Assembly: GCF_905171765.1 (NCBI RefSeq)
Contig: NC_053393.1
Location: 186,709,921 to 186,773,920 of the forward strand
Direction of reading: 5' to 3'
Origin: Bufo bufo
Lineage: Eukaryota > Chordata > Amphibia > Anura > Bufonidae
DNA length: 64,000 bases
Position numbers and translations under genes: made by a program. The notes below the pieces were generated by a model. It saw nothing but the letters and a program-made list of their open reading frames with translations, made no database searches and had not been told where the DNA came from. This document shows, piece after piece, positions 41,950 through 53,885 of this stretch; position 1 is the first letter of the stretch; every line of letters starts with the position of its first letter.

Positions 41950-43601
41950 CAGTCAGGTCCATAAATATTTGGACATGGACACAATTCTAACATTTTTGGC
42001 TCTATGCACCACCACAATGGATTTGAAATGAAACAAACAAGATGTGCTTTAACTGCAGACTGTCAGCTTTAATTTAAGGGTATTTACATCCAAATCAGGT
42101 GAACGGTGTAGGAATTACAACAGTTTTCATATGTGCATCCCACTTGTTAAGGGACCAAAAGTAATGGGACAATTGGCTTCTCAGCTGTTCCATGGCCAAG
42201 TATGTGTTATTCCCTCATTATCCAAATTACAATGAGCAGATAAAAGGTCCAGAGTTCATTTCAAGTGAGCTATTTGCATTTAAAATCTGTTGCTGTCAAC
42301 TCTCAAGATGAGATCCAAAGAGCTGTCACTATCAGTGAAGTAAGCCATCATTAGGCTGAAAAAACAAAACAAACCCATCAGAGAAATAGCAAAAACATTA
42401 GGTGTGGCCAAAACAACAGTTTGGAACATTCTTAAAAAGAAGGAATGCACCGGTGAGCTCAGCAACACCAAAAGACCCAGAAGACCACGGAAAACAACTG
42501 TGGTGGATGACCCAAGAATTCTTTCCCTGGTGAAGAAAACACAGTTCACAACAGTTGGCCAGATCAAGAACACTCTCCAGGAGGTAGGTGTATGTGTGTC
42601 AAAGTCAACAATCAAGAGAAGACTTCATCAGAGTGAATACAGAGGGTTCACCACAAGATGTAAACCATTGGTGAGCGTCAAAAACAGGAGGGTCAGATTA
42701 GAGTTTGCCAAACGACATCTAAAAAAGCCTTCACAGTTCTGGAACAGCATTCTATGGACAGATGAGACCAAGATCTACTTGTACCAGAGTGATGGGAGGA
42801 GAAGAGTATGGAGAAGGAAAGGAACTGCTCATGATAATAAGCATACCACATCATCAGTGAAGCATGGTGGTGGTAGTGTCATGGCGTGGGCATGTATGGC
42901 TGCCAATGGAACTGGTTCTCTTGTATTTATTGATGATGTGACTGCTGACAAAAGCAGCAGGATGAATTCTGAAGTGTTTCGGGCAATATTATCTGCTCAT
43001 ATTCAGCCAAATGCTTCAGAACTCATTGGGCAGCGCTTCACAGTGCAGATGGACAATGACCCAAAGCATACTGCAAAAGCAACCAAAGATTTTTTTAAGG
43101 GAAGGAAGTGGAATGTTATGCAATGGCCAAGTCAATTACCTGATCTGAATCCGATTGAGCATGCATTTCACTTGCTGAAGACAAAACTGAAGGGGAAATG
43201 CCCCAAGAACAAGCAGGAACTGAAGACAGTTGCAGTAGAGGCCTGGCAGAGCATCACCAGGGATGAAACCCAGCGTCTGGTGATGTCTATGCATTCCAGA
43301 CTTCAAGCTGTAATTGACTGCAAAGGATTTGCAACCAAGTATTAAAAAGTGAAAGTTTGATTTATGATTATTATTCTGTCCCATTACTTTTGGTACCTCA
43401 ACAAGTTGAAGGCACATATGCAAACTGTTGTAATTACTACACCATTCACCTGATTTGGATCTAAATACCCTCAAATTAAAGCTGAGAGTCTGCAGTTAAA
43501 GCACATCTTGTTCGTTTTATTTCAAATCCATTGTGGTGGTGTATAGAGCCAAATTTTAATTTAGAATTATGTCGATGTCCCAATATTTATGGACCTGACT
43601 G
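41950..43601 (+). mobile_element. Tc1 element, DD34E, near-intact
   Basis: 1652 bp with TA at 41948-41949 and 43602-43603. Ends are CAGTCAGGTCCATAAATATT and its inverse AATATTTATGGACCTGACTG. The inverted repeats continue inward for about 200 bp (CTTTAACTGCAGACT and AGTCTGCAGTTAAAG). It carries one transposase gene and is inserted in the CR1 endonuclease region. Confidence 0.95.
42308..43345 (+). pseudogene. Tc1 transposase, DD34E, single nonsense codon
   Basis: The ATG at 42308 opens MRSKELSLSVK and meets TAA at 42341-42343 after eleven codons. Beyond it the frame is open to 43345 (TKY), and the next Met codon is at 42404. The helix-turn-helix region (REIAKTLGVAKTTVWNILKK) precedes the GRPR-like basic patch RPRRPRK. 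The catalytic blocks are LWTDETKIYLYQ, VQMDNDPKHTAKAT and LPDLNPIEHAFH, with 34 residues between the second D and the E. The glycine box GGGSVMAWACM is present. Total length would be 345 codons, normal for the group. The lone stop makes this a recently disabled gene; initiation at the downstream Met would lack part of the DNA-binding domain. Confidence 0.92.
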
Positions 43602-45559
43602 TATATTCCCCCTAAACTATAAAAAGCAAACTCTGTCAGGCAGAGCAAAGACACCGAATTTCAAAAAGGCAAATTTTCCTGGGTTGAGGGCAGCATTTCA
43701 GGGGATAGACTGGGAGCAGCTACTGTGACAAAATAATACTGAGGATATATGGGAGAGCTTCAAATCCACATTGAGTAATTGCACTAAAAAATTTATCCCT
43801 TTAGGTAACAAGTATAAACGGCTAAAATTACACCCCCCGCCCCATGGGTTACAGCCACTGTAAAAAGGGCAATAGGAGACAAGAAGAGAGCATTTAAAAG
43901 ATACAAATCTGAGGGGTCAGCTGTAGCGTTTGAAGATTACAAAGGGCTTAATAAAATCTGAAGATAAAATTAGCAAAAAAATACAAAACAAACAGCAGGT
44001 AGCAAAAGAGAGTCCAAAAAACAAATCCCAAAAAATGATTTAACTGTATAAATGCTAAAAAAAACTATGTCTGAGCTGGTAGGTCCACTAAATAATGGTA
44101 AAGGGGGGTAGTCACTGAAGATAAGGAAAAGGCAGAGTTACTAAATGGGTTTTTAGATCTGTATATATAAAAGAAGAGAAAGGAGCTAATATCTGTGGCG
44201 CCGGTGCTGTTAGAACATCCAGTAATATACTAAATTAGCTGACTATAGATATGGTCCAAGAGAAGTTAAATAGGGGAAATGTGAACAAGGCTCAGTTTCC
44301 AGAATGATTACACCCAAGAGTGCTTAAAGAGCTCAGTTCAGTCATTGCTGTGCCCTTGTTTATAATTTTTGATTGGCGCAAGGCAAAAGTGGTGCCCATA
44401 TTCAAAAAATGATCAAGGTCCTCCACAGGTAATTATAGTCCAGTTAGTTTAACTTCTGTTGTGGGAAAAATGTTTGAAGGACTCTTAAGGGACTATATAC
44501 AAGAGTATGTGACTATAAATAATATAAGTGAGAACCAGCATGGGTTTACCAAGGACAGAAGTTGTCAGACTAACCTGATTTGGTCTTATGAGGAGGTGAG
44601 TAGTAGCTTGGACAGAGGGGCGTCTGTGGATGTAGTGTTTCTGGATTTTGCAAACGCTTTTGATACTGTCCCTTATAGACACTTAATAGGTAAAGTAAGG
44701 TCTATATGCTTGGAAAGTATAGTTTGTAATTGGATTAAAAAATGGCTGAAGGACCGTGTCAGGAGAGTGGTGATCAATGATTCCTATTCAGAATGGTCCC
44801 TGGTTATAAGTGGTGTACCCCAAGGTTCAGTGCTGGGCCCTTTAGAATTTTATTTATTAATGATATTGAGAACGGGATTAATAGCACCATATCTATTTTT
44901 GCAGATGACACTAAGCTGTGAACTGTACAGTCTATGGAAGATGTCCATAAACTACAAGCTGACTTAAACACTCTGAGTGATTGGGGATCAACTTGGCAAA
45001 TGAGGTTCAATGTGGACAAATGTAAAGTTATGCATCTTGGTAGTAATAATCTCTGGCTTCATATGTCCTAGGTGATGTAACACTGGGAGAGTCATTTTCT
45101 TATAGAAAAGGATTTAGGTTGTCTGGTAGATGGTAGATTAAATTACAGCAAACAATCTAAATCAGCTGCTTCTAAGGCCACCAAAATATTGTCATGCATT
45201 AAACGTGGCATGGACTCGCTGGGCAGGGATGTAATATTCCCACTTTACAAAGCCAACGCGATCAAATGTTTGCAAACAGCAAGTTTGCGGCGTGCCCCAT
45301 TTACTTTAATGGCAGGCGAACCTGAAAAACCTTCAGCTCATATTTGTAGCCACCAAATACTTATTAGAAGTGTACAAATAGTCTCAGAACATGGAGAGTG
45401 ACATACTAGAGGGGGATCAATGACAAAAATTCCAACAAAAAATATGTATTTTAATTAGGGGACATTTTTATGCATCTTAAAGGGAAATTCTCTGAAATGT
45501 GTCCTGTTGGAGCCTAGAAATTTTTTATTTTAGGCTACGGGAGTAAGGGCCATAAAAAT

Positions 45560-46435
45560 AAGGCATTCTCCTGACATTAAATAAATTCTCATTATGTGAC
45601 TCGAGGTACACATTATGCGGTCAATGAATAAAAAGTTTACTGTAGGCCACTGGACTACAGGCCCCAAACATTAGGCATTCACCGGACAGAAAAGATCAAG
45701 TGATTATGTGGCCGGAGGTATATTACAAGGTCAATGGATATCAATTTTACTACAGGCCAGTACAAATACAGGTCAAATACATATGTTTAAAAGAACTAAA
45801 AATATAAAATTGGATAAAAAACATGGCTAACAAAATCCCCCCTCTTGAAAACCTTAATGATAATAGTTGAAATTCGATAACACGTGGTCGTCACTAGTGT
45901 TGAATTCCTCAGAGGCCGCAGCAATGATTCATTCACAGTACAGAAAAGAGCAAGTAGGTATGTGGCTGGAGGTAGATTACACGGCCATTTGATATCAATT
46001 TTACAGCAGACCAGTGTACTAAAGACCCCCAAAATTATGCATTCAGCGTACATAAAAGAACAAATAAGTATGTGGCTGGAGGTAGATTACACGGTCATTG
46101 GATATCAATTTTCCAGCAGGCAAGTGTACTACAGGCCCCAAAAATTATGCAGTCAGTGTACATAAAAGAACAAGTAAGTATGTGGCTGTAGGTAGATTAC
46201 AATGTAATTGGATATCAATTTTATAGCAGGCCAGTGTACTAAAGGCCCCAAAAATTATGCATTCCGCGTACATAAAAGAACAAGTATGTATGTGGCTGGA
46301 GGTCTATTAGACGGTCAATGGATATCAATTTTACTGAAGGCCAGTAAAAATTAAGGTCAAATTCATATGTTTAAAAGAACTAAAAATATAAAATTGGATT
46401 AAAAACATGGCTAACAAAATCCCCCCTCTTGAAAA
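45560..46435 (-). repeat. 110-bp tandem repeats in hAT-B 3' region
   Basis: About six or seven copies of a unit near 110 bp (AAAAATTATGCATTC, then ATGTGGCTGGAGGTAGATTA, GATATCAATTTTA). hAT-A has only three. In addition, a 90-bp block (CATATGTTTAAAAGAACTAA to CCCCCTCTTGAAAA) occurs at 45780-45860 and 46364-46440, bracketing part of the array. This is local duplication inside the 3' untranslated region. Confidence 0.85.
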
Positions 46436-47149
46436 AAACCCTAATGATAATAGTTGAAACACGTGGCCCAAAACATTAGGCATTCAATGGACAGGAAAGG
46501 CCTTTTATGCCCCTGTAGTTAACCTAAGACAGGGACCATTATTTGTTCTGGGTGGTGGCGGATATTTGTGGGCTGTCATGAGGAAATTCAATTAAACGTG
46601 GTTGTCACAGTTGTTGAATTCCTCCGAGATCCATGCCTCATTCATTTTTAGAAATGTGAGGTAGTCCACACTGTCGTGAACTAGGCAAGTGCGCTTATCG
46701 GTCACGATACCCCCTGCTGCGTTGAACATCCTTTCGGACAGGACACTGGACGAGGGGCAAGCCAAGAGTTCCATGGCAAATTGTGCCAGCTCTGGCCACA
46801 GGTCAAGCCTGTACACTCAGTAGTCAAGGGGTTCCTCGCTTTTCAGAGCGCCCGTTAACCCAATGTAGTCGGACATCTGTCAGTCTAGGCGTTCCCTGAG
46901 GCTGGATCTGGAGGGCGGCTTTCGATGGGTTGGCTGCAAGAATTATCTCATATTCGAAGTGACCACACATCTTCAAACCGCCCTCTTCTTGCATTCGATA
47001 TTGGATTGGTACCCGTACCCTCTGTGAGTGGAAATTCCTGTGCCTGCGCCCACAAAAGCAGAATGCAGCATTTCTCAAAGCAAGGAAGGCAGTAGAAAAA
47101 GTCGGAGTGGCACTGCATATAAACAAAAAACACCCCTTGTCTTTGCCCT

Positions 47150-47863
47150 ATGTCAACGGGGATTGATCACACAGAGAGAGTAATAGCCGATGAAGGCTCC
47201 CATCCCTTTGTCTTCTCTTTCAAGTATGGACCCATGGCCTCTCAGATTAGGAAGGTCATTAAGGACAACTGGTCCATACTTGAAAGAGACAAATCCTTAA
47301 GGGAGATAAAAAACGTGGCACCTATCATAGCTTTTAGGAGATGTCATACCCTGAGGGACAAGTTAGTCCGCAGTAGATTTATAGAGAAAAAACCTATCAC
47401 ATGGCTGGAGAATTGGGGACCTAAAGGAAACCGCAGGTGCGGATACTGTTCGTGCTGCAGGTTGAACCCCCAATGGAACACTTTAAGGTTTGGAGGGATA
47501 CAACATAAAGTGAATACCCTCATTACCTGTAAAAGTAAATACGTGGTGTACCTTATTAAGTGTGTATGTGGGAGGTTTTATATAGGTAAAACGATCAGGT
47601 GTCTCCAGGAGAGGATCAGGGAACATATAAACTCACTGTCCACGGGAAAATGCTGCATACGACTGATAGATCATGTGAGGGAGGAGCACGCAGGTAACCA
47701 TCTCACCCTTAGCTTTGCTGGTATAGAGGTAGTACAGTGTTTACCGCAAGGGGGTGACAGACACAAGGAGCTTCTCAGGAGAGAAAGCAAGTGGATCCTA
47801 CGTGCGGACGCAATAGGAACCCTGGGGTTAAATGATAAGATCGATATGGGGGTATTCCTTTAG
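47150..47863 (+). pseudogene. PLE-1 C-terminal region with GIY-YIG endonuclease
   Basis: A full PLE protein has a reverse transcriptase followed by a GIY-YIG nuclease that nicks the target. This copy lacks the reverse transcriptase. The open part has 237 residues. It includes NWSILERDKSL and the IAFRRCHTLRDKLVRSRF block typical of the linker. A cysteine-rich segment (CGYCSCCRLN) follows. The nuclease domain reads VVYLIKCVCGRFYIGKTIR (first motif YLIKC, second FYIGKT), then RxxEH in ERIREHI, and later GGDRHKELLRRESKWI, which holds the acidic part of the active site. Nothing in the kept part is broken. Confidence 0.9.
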
Positions 47864-48142
47864 GGACCCATTCTCTTTAACTAATAGGTTGCATATATAA
47901 CTGCATGATTATGGTACTATTTAAAAGTTTTGTTTTATTGTTTGTCTTTAACTGTGACGTGATTTACTTTGACGCACAGGGGCAGGCGCCGGATCGGTGC
48001 AGTACCTGTTGGGCGCAGGTAATATTACGTCACAGTCTGAATCTCTTTAAGAGCAGTTGAAAAGTTTCACTTGATTAAGGGCCAGATAAAGCACTAAGGT
48101 GCGAAACGGTCGTTGCCTATTCAGCTGGAATATACTCATATA

Positions 48143-49078
48143 CAGTACAGACCAAAAGTTTGGACACACCTTCTCATTCAAAGAGTTTTCTTTATTTTCA
48201 TGACTATGAAAATTGTAGAGTCACACTGAAGGCATCAAAACTATGAATTAACACATGTTGAATTATATACGTAACAAACAAGTGTGAAACAACTGAAAAT
48301 ATGTCATATTCTAGGTTCTTCATAGTAGCCACCTTTTGCTTTGATTACTGCTTTGCACACTCTTGGCATTCTCTTGATGAGCTTCAAGAGGTAGTCCCCT
48401 GAAATGGTTTTCACTTCACAGGTGTGCCCTGTCAGGTTTAATAAGTGGGATTTCTTGCCTTATAAATGGGGTTGGGACCATCAGTTGCGTTGAGGAGAAG
48501 TCAGGTGGATACACAGCTGATAGTCCTACTGAATAGACTGTTAGAATTTGTATTATGGCAAGAAAAAAGCAGCTAAGTAAAGAAAAACAAGTGGCCATCA
48601 TTACTTTAAAAAATGAAGGTCAGTCAGTCAGCCGAAAAATGGGGGAAACTTTGAAAGTAAGGGCTATTTGACCATGAAGGAGAGTGATGGGATGCTGCGC
48701 CAGATGACCTGGACTCCACAGTCACCGGACCTGAACCCAATCGAGATGGTTTGGGGTGAGCTGTACCGCAGCGTGAAGGCAAAAGGGCCAACAAGTGCTA
48801 AGCATCTCTGGGAACTCCTTCAAGACTGTTGGAAGACCATTTCAAGGGATTACCTCTTGAAGCTCATCAAGAGAATGCCAAGAGTGTGCAAAGCAGTAAT
48901 CAAAGCAAAAGGTGGCTACTATGAAGAACCTAGAATATGACATATTTTCAGTTGTTTCACACTTGTTTGTTATGTATATAATTCCACATGTGTTAATTCA
49001 TAGTTTTGATGCTTTCATAGTCATGAAAATAAAGAAAACTCTTTGAATGAGGTGTGTCCAAACTTTTGGTCTGTACTG
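48143..49078 (+). mobile_element. Internally deleted Tc1, copy 2
   Basis: Same family as 13536-14473, in the opposite orientation, 936 bp, with TA at 48141-48142 and 49079-49080. It is inserted in the PLE-1 tail. On the plus strand, 48555-48645 encodes MARKKQLSKEKQVAIITLKN and then a frame break at GETLKV. The next coding part begins DLNPIEMVWGELY at about 48730 and runs to PRI at 48940. Everything between (the rest of the DNA-binding domain and the first two catalytic residues) is missing. The deletion is the same as in the other copy. Confidence 0.92.
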
Positions 49079-52000
49079 TATGTTGTCCGCTCTCTACCTA
49101 GAATAAAGAACATTGTCTCAGTGCAAAGTGGTGAGTGTCGTCCTTTTGTCTTTACCCGTATACACATTTCTCAAAGCAAGGCCTGGAAGTGCTGCATTCT
49201 GACAGCCCTTTGTGATGCTGGTAACATGTCCGCCATTTTGTGTTTGTACCAGGGGTCTAAGTACGTTGCCTCCCAGTACTGGTCCTTGCACTTTATTCTT
49301 TTTATACGGGGGTCCCTCTTCAAACACTGGAGCATTAAGACCCCCATTTGCACTAAACTGGAAACGGTGGAGTGGCCTGGCTACTGCTCATTGTCCAGGA
49401 TAATGTCATCCTCGGTATCCTCCCCCAGCCACGGACAACACCAGGGATCCCAGAAAAGTTTAAAGCATGCTCTTTTTGCTCCTTTTCCGCCCCTTCACCA
49501 TCCTCCTCTGATTCCTCTTCAGACTCCTGTTGACTTGTCTCAGATGGAGTAGCCCCCCCCTGGGAATTGATCCAGCATGGCGACTTCCTCATCTTCCTGC
49601 TCCTGCTCCTCCACAGCTAGATCAATGACACGATTCAATGCACGCTCCAGAAACAAGGCGTAAGATACAATGTCACAGATGGCTTCAGAAGTCTGCATGC
49701 TTTGCGCATGAGCAGCCACTGGCGTGGTGAAAAAAAAAACAAGCATCCCAGAACCTGTCCTGCCGCAGAGTTCATACAGGTAGTCGTTAACTGCATGTTT
49801 CTGCTGGAGCAGCCAATCAAGCATATACCAGGTGGAGTTCCAGCGCGTCAGGCAGTCACAAATCAGACGTCTGACAGGCAGGTGGTGTCACCGCTGAATG
49901 TCAGCAAGGCGAGCCATGGCCATGTAAGATCTTCTAAAATGGCCAGAGATTTTCCTGGTCTGCTGCAAGATGTCCTGGACCCCGGGGTATTTGGCAACAA
50001 ATCGCTGCACGACTAAGTTCAGGACTTGTGCATTGCACGGCACGTGTGTCATTTTACCCTGTTGCAGCGCGCTTAGCAGATTGGCACCGTTGTCGCACAC
50101 CACTTTGCCAACTGTCAAATTGAGCGGGGTTAGCCACTGATCGGCCTGTGACCGCAAAGCTGAAAGCAGTGCAGGACCAGTGTGGCTCTTGGATTCCAGG
50201 CACAACAGCCACAGCATAGCATGCTAACGTCTCACCTGGCACATCGAATATGTTCTGGGGATCTTGGGGGGCGCATTGGAAGAGGCGGTAGCAGTGGAAA
50301 AGGAGGAGTCAGCTGAGGAGGAGACAGAGGATTGAGTAGGAGGAGGAGAAGAAGAGGCAGGCCTGCATGCAGTCCGTGGCGGTAACACCAAATCCACAGG
50401 TGCCACGGGTTGCATACTTGACGGCTGTCAGAAGGTTCACCCAGTGGGCAGAAAAAGTTATGTACCTTCCCTGCCCATGTTTGCTAGACCATGTGGTCAG
50501 ATGTATCTTGGTACCAACACTGTGTGCCAGAGATACATTCACTTGCCGCTGAACATGGTCATATAGCTCCGGGATGCCCTTCTTGGAGAAATATTTCCTT
50601 CTGGGGACCTTCCATTGAGGTGTGCCAATGGCCACAAATTTTCTAAAGTCCTCAGAGTCCACCAGTTTATATGGCAGTATTTGGCGGGCTAGCAGTTCCA
50701 ACAAGCCAGCGGTCAGCCGTTGGGTAAGAGGGTTTTCCGGCGTCCTTTTTTTTGCTCGAACATATGGGCCACGGAAGCCTGCCTTTTGCCAGATGAATGC
50801 GATGATGGCACGGTGGAAGGTGGAGTGGAGGACAAATGGGAGGAGAGAGGAGAAGGAGAAGAGGCAGGACGTGGAGCACCGGGAGTGTGGCTTTGTGGGT
50901 TCTGACAGTGTTGCTTCCACTGGGCTCGGTGATGGGAGGCCAGGTGCCTTCTTAGGGCGGTCGTCCCTAGGTGAGTGTTGGGCTTACCGCGACTTATGCG
51001 TTGACAGCACAGGCTGCAGATGGCAACACTATTGTCAGCTGCGGACACGTTAAAAAAAGCCCACAATGCGGAGCAATGTGCCGGCGTCCTGGGAGTGCCA
51101 GATGTGACCGTGCATGGTGGATAGCTCATTCCATATACATTAGCAGTCTGCTTTTTTCCTCCTGTGCACTTTAAGTTCTGCCTACTTCTCCTCCTTCTCT
51201 TCCCTATCTGCTGCTCTATCTCTCCCTCTGTACTCCCCTCCTCTTCCTCTCTTGTGGGCACCCACTTGACGTCCATCAACACATCATCATTGTCATCTTC
51301 ACCACCACTGACATTAGAGATCTCGGAGTAGGCTGCAACAGCGGGGACCACCCTCCTTGGGCTGATCTGGGTACTATTGTCAGACTGCTGGGTGGCAACC
51401 ATTGATACCTCCTCTTCCTGATCTGATGCCAAGATTGGCTGCGCATCGGTAAGGTCTTGTAATTGATAGGAAAATAATTCCTCTGACTCGAGCGGAGGGG
51501 ATATGGTGGTGCTGGTGGTGTCTTTGGGGGTGCACACAGCAGAGAGTGAAGAGGGTGCAGATAGAGAGGATTAGTAGGGTGCAGAACCAGGAGGCTGAGT
51601 GAGCCACTCAACCAAGTCTGGTGTGTCCTTTGATGTAATTGCACGCACCTTCTGCAACTTCCCACTTAGGCTCCGGCCTGGTGAACCTGCCCGACACCTA
51701 CCACCCCTGCGGAATGGCCTGACTCTTCCTCTGCCTGTCATTTTCAAAATAACCCTGTGACAAAAGTCCTTATAGAAGAGCAGTATTTGTTGAAGAAGGT
51801 ATATCACAACCCTGCCTCAATCACTTTTTTGGGGGGGTAACTGGTATATCACACCAGTAGAAATTATTTGTTCCAATAGCGTTTGGCACTCTGTGTAGCT
51901 TCGGTAACGCAGCAGAACCGCACACAACTGCTGCACAATACAAAAGCACTATAATATACTTTCTATGTTAGAAAGTACCATATTTTCCGGCGTATAAGAT

Positions 52001-52340
52001 GACTGGGCGCATAAGACGACCCCCAACTTTTCCATTTAAAATATAGGGTTTGGGCTATACTCGCCATATAAGACTACCCCTCTTCCAACGCACACTAAAT
52101 AAAAATGAAAAAACATCAGATTTGATTTCAATATGGTAATTTTAATTGAAATGCTTATGACATGCAGGTACTTAGCAGGAAAACTGTCACTTATAAACAT
52201 AAGGCTGTTTGTCATCAAACATTTAAACTTAAAACAGTGTAAGTGTATTAAACTTTTCCTAATTCACTCTATAGATGAAAGGAAGGATAAGACAATAAAC
52301 CCATGGGAGCTGCCATGCCGTTTGTTTTCTAAGCTGAGTG

Positions 52341-53757
52341 TCAACCAAACTGGATCTGATGATGATAGGAGGAAGATGCCAAACAATAGAGAGAGAGCAA
52401 ATGCTGGTCAAGTCCCTGTTCGTCATCTGATATCATAAGTACATCAATGACATCTTGTGCTACAATTGTAAGGCAGTTATCGTATGGCTCTAATTCCGTA
52501 TCAGATGGTGTGGTCTCAGCTTCGGCTTCCTCTTCGTTTTCCCACAAGTAGTCGTCCTCCATACCATCTAATGAATTTGATATGCCACACTTCTTGAAAG
52601 ACTTGATTACTGTTTCTGCAGCAATATCATTCCAGGCTTTTATGACAAACTTGCACAAAACATACAACTGTGGAGCACGCATGTTTCCTCCTTTTGTAAA
52701 TGACTTTTCGCCGCTAACCATACACTCATTCCACTGTTCTCGAATGCGATCTTTAAACGGCTTGTTTAGGCACACATCCAGTGGCTATCCAGTGGCCTGT
52801 CAATCCTGCAGCAATAACTGCCGCATCTGTGTTCATTCTTGCAAGCCTTTGCTTGGTGCTGGGAGTTAAATGAGCCCTGAACATATCCCACACCAGTAGA
52901 CCAATAGTACATTTTTGAATAAGTCCACCTGGTCGCCTGCTCCATACATTATCAAGCCATAGCTTTACCCCTTCTTCATCCATCCAGCCTTTTTTATTCA
53001 CATGTACAAAACAACCAACAGGGAACTTTAGTTTCGACATTGTTTTTCTTTTAAAAATAACCATTGGTCTCAGTTTGGCGCCATCAGTTGTGCAAGCTAG
53101 TACCACTGTAAAACTGGACTTCTTATGTCCTGTTGTTTTAATTAAAATAGTTTTTTCCCCTTTTTGATGGACAGTTTTTTATTTTCAACAGTATCAAAAT
53201 TCATTGGAGTTTCATCCATATTTCCGATACTACTTAACGCATAGCCATGTTTATTGCGCTATTGTATTACGTATCGTTGGAAACTATTTACTTTGGCATC
53301 AAGATCTGCAGGTAATTTTTGTGCAATTTTCATATTTTGCCTCAGTACCATATTATGCCTTTCCAAGAATATAGTACACCAGGATACAGTGGCCTTAAAT
53401 CTGTTGCTGTGATCTGGGTTAGATTTGGCCCACTGAAGTGCAAACAAACGTATTTTATTTCATGTCACTACATATCCGTTTTGGCGATGGTCATTCACCA
53501 TGTCTGCTACATGTTTGTCGAGTTCTGCCCAATGTGGGGTGCCTCTTCTTAATGTAAACTTATCCCTTGGCATACTCTTTAATGCTTTTTCATTTGCTTT
53601 CCAGTCCCCAACCATCTTTTCTGTTACTGCATATTGTTTTGCAGCTTGCGCAGTTATTATGTTTCATGGCAAAGTTTACAACTTTGAGTTTGAAACTGGC
53701 TTCATATTTCTTTCTTCTTGCTGGTAGAACCATGATGGGGTCTTCACTTTTAGCCAT
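52341..53757 (-). pseudogene. Pogo-type transposase (DDE superfamily)
   Basis: The start is ATG at 53757 (MAKSEDPIMVLPARRKKYEA), with a helix-turn-helix-rich N-terminus (KLKVVNFAMKHNN) broken by a frameshift near 53660. The CENP-B-like second DNA-binding part is at 53430-53260 (WCTIFLERHNMVLRQ, KIAQKLPADLD). The catalytic core is at 53230-52775: GNMDETPMNFD (first D), KGWMDEEGVKLWLDNV and LLVWDMFRAHL (second D), and NTDAAVIAAGLT. A frameshift near 52780 then leads to CLNKPFKDRIREQWNE and the C-terminal part ending at 52341 (ETVIKSFKKCGISNSLDG). A stop precedes KIRLFALQW near 53465. Motif order fits pogo/Tigger transposases. Confidence 0.85.
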
Positions 53758-53885
53758 TTGTATACTGTACTGTATGTACTGGTGTTGTACTGTATAAACT
53801 CGTACAGATACTGGTGCTGTACTTTATGTATAGATACTGGTTCTGTACTGTAGGTACAGATACTGATTCTGTACTGTATTCACCA
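53740..53885. repeat. Short tandem repeats with TGTACTGTA
   Basis: Four or five imperfect copies of a 28-40 bp motif (ATACTGGTGCTGTACTTTATG, ATACTGGTTCTGTACTGTAG) next to the start of the pogo transposase. Confidence 0.7.

Larger units (their letters stand above)
40726..45255 (+). mobile_element. CR1 LINE, split by Tc1
   Basis: A plus-strand CR1-type LINE with parts of ORF1 and ORF2. A Tc1 (41950-43601) divides the endonuclease region. At 45255 it breaks off directly into hAT-B, and its 3' end is not found at the far side of hAT-B (58547). The junction is therefore a deletion or truncation, not a clean insertion. Confidence 0.85.
41340..45255 (+). pseudogene. CR1 ORF2, endonuclease and reverse transcriptase
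   Basis: The endonuclease is read at 41360-41945 (FTDARSLAIKMGELEAMV, then DVVGVAETWLDSS and GVIYRPP). It is cut by the Tc1 at 41950. Downstream, 44380-45060 encodes the reverse transcriptase: VPIFKK, NYSPVSLTSVVGKMFEG, QHGFTKDRSCQTNL, the catalytic FLDFANAFDTVPYRH (DFANAFD) and GVPQGSVLGP. FADDTKL with a stop straight after follows at 44898, and then DKCKVMHLG. RT ends at an ILSCIKRGMDS block near 45190-45250. Both catalytic aspartate blocks are present, but the frame has several stops and indels, for example TGA at 44920. Confidence 0.85.
47086..49164 (+). mobile_element. PLE-1, 5'-truncated Penelope-like element
   Basis: This insertion lies in the hAT-B transposase between 17-bp direct repeats CATTTCTCAAAGCAAGG (47069-47085 and 49165-49181). 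It begins inside the coding region, keeps the C-terminal GIY-YIG part (47150-47863), and has a tail of about 280 bp (47864-48140). The tail continues after a Tc1 (48143-49078) to 49164. The tail has GAAACGG at 48103, but its first hammerhead box (TTGATTA) is degenerate. 5' truncation and a target repeat of this size suit target-primed reverse transcription. Confidence 0.9.
46592..51741 (-). pseudogene. hAT-B transposase, split by PLE-1
   Basis: The frame starts at 51741 (MTGRGRVRPFRRGG) and has an in-frame stop at 51571-51573. It then continues through an acidic region to a BED zinc finger (ALWAFFNVS, CSLCCQR, ending ALRRHLASHH, about 51080-50900). A frameshift near 50745 follows, then QILPYKLVDSEDFRKF and IHLTTWSSKHGQGRY (50480) in the RNase-H-like core. 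VVCDNGANLLSAL and HVPCNAQVLNLVVQRF lie near 50080-49960. The middle DQYWEATYLDPWYKHK is at 49290, then PLE-1 interrupts (target duplication 47069-47085 and 49165-49181). The dimerisation domain is at 46592-46816 (RLDLWPELAQFA, PSSSVLSERMF, AAGGIVTDKR). The protein cannot be made because of frameshifts, the stop and the insertion. Confidence 0.88.

Noticed and set aside
51276..51665. 129-codon minus-strand frame
   Set aside because: It is a shadow of the hAT-B transposase N-terminal region, which is read in another frame and contains the BED finger.
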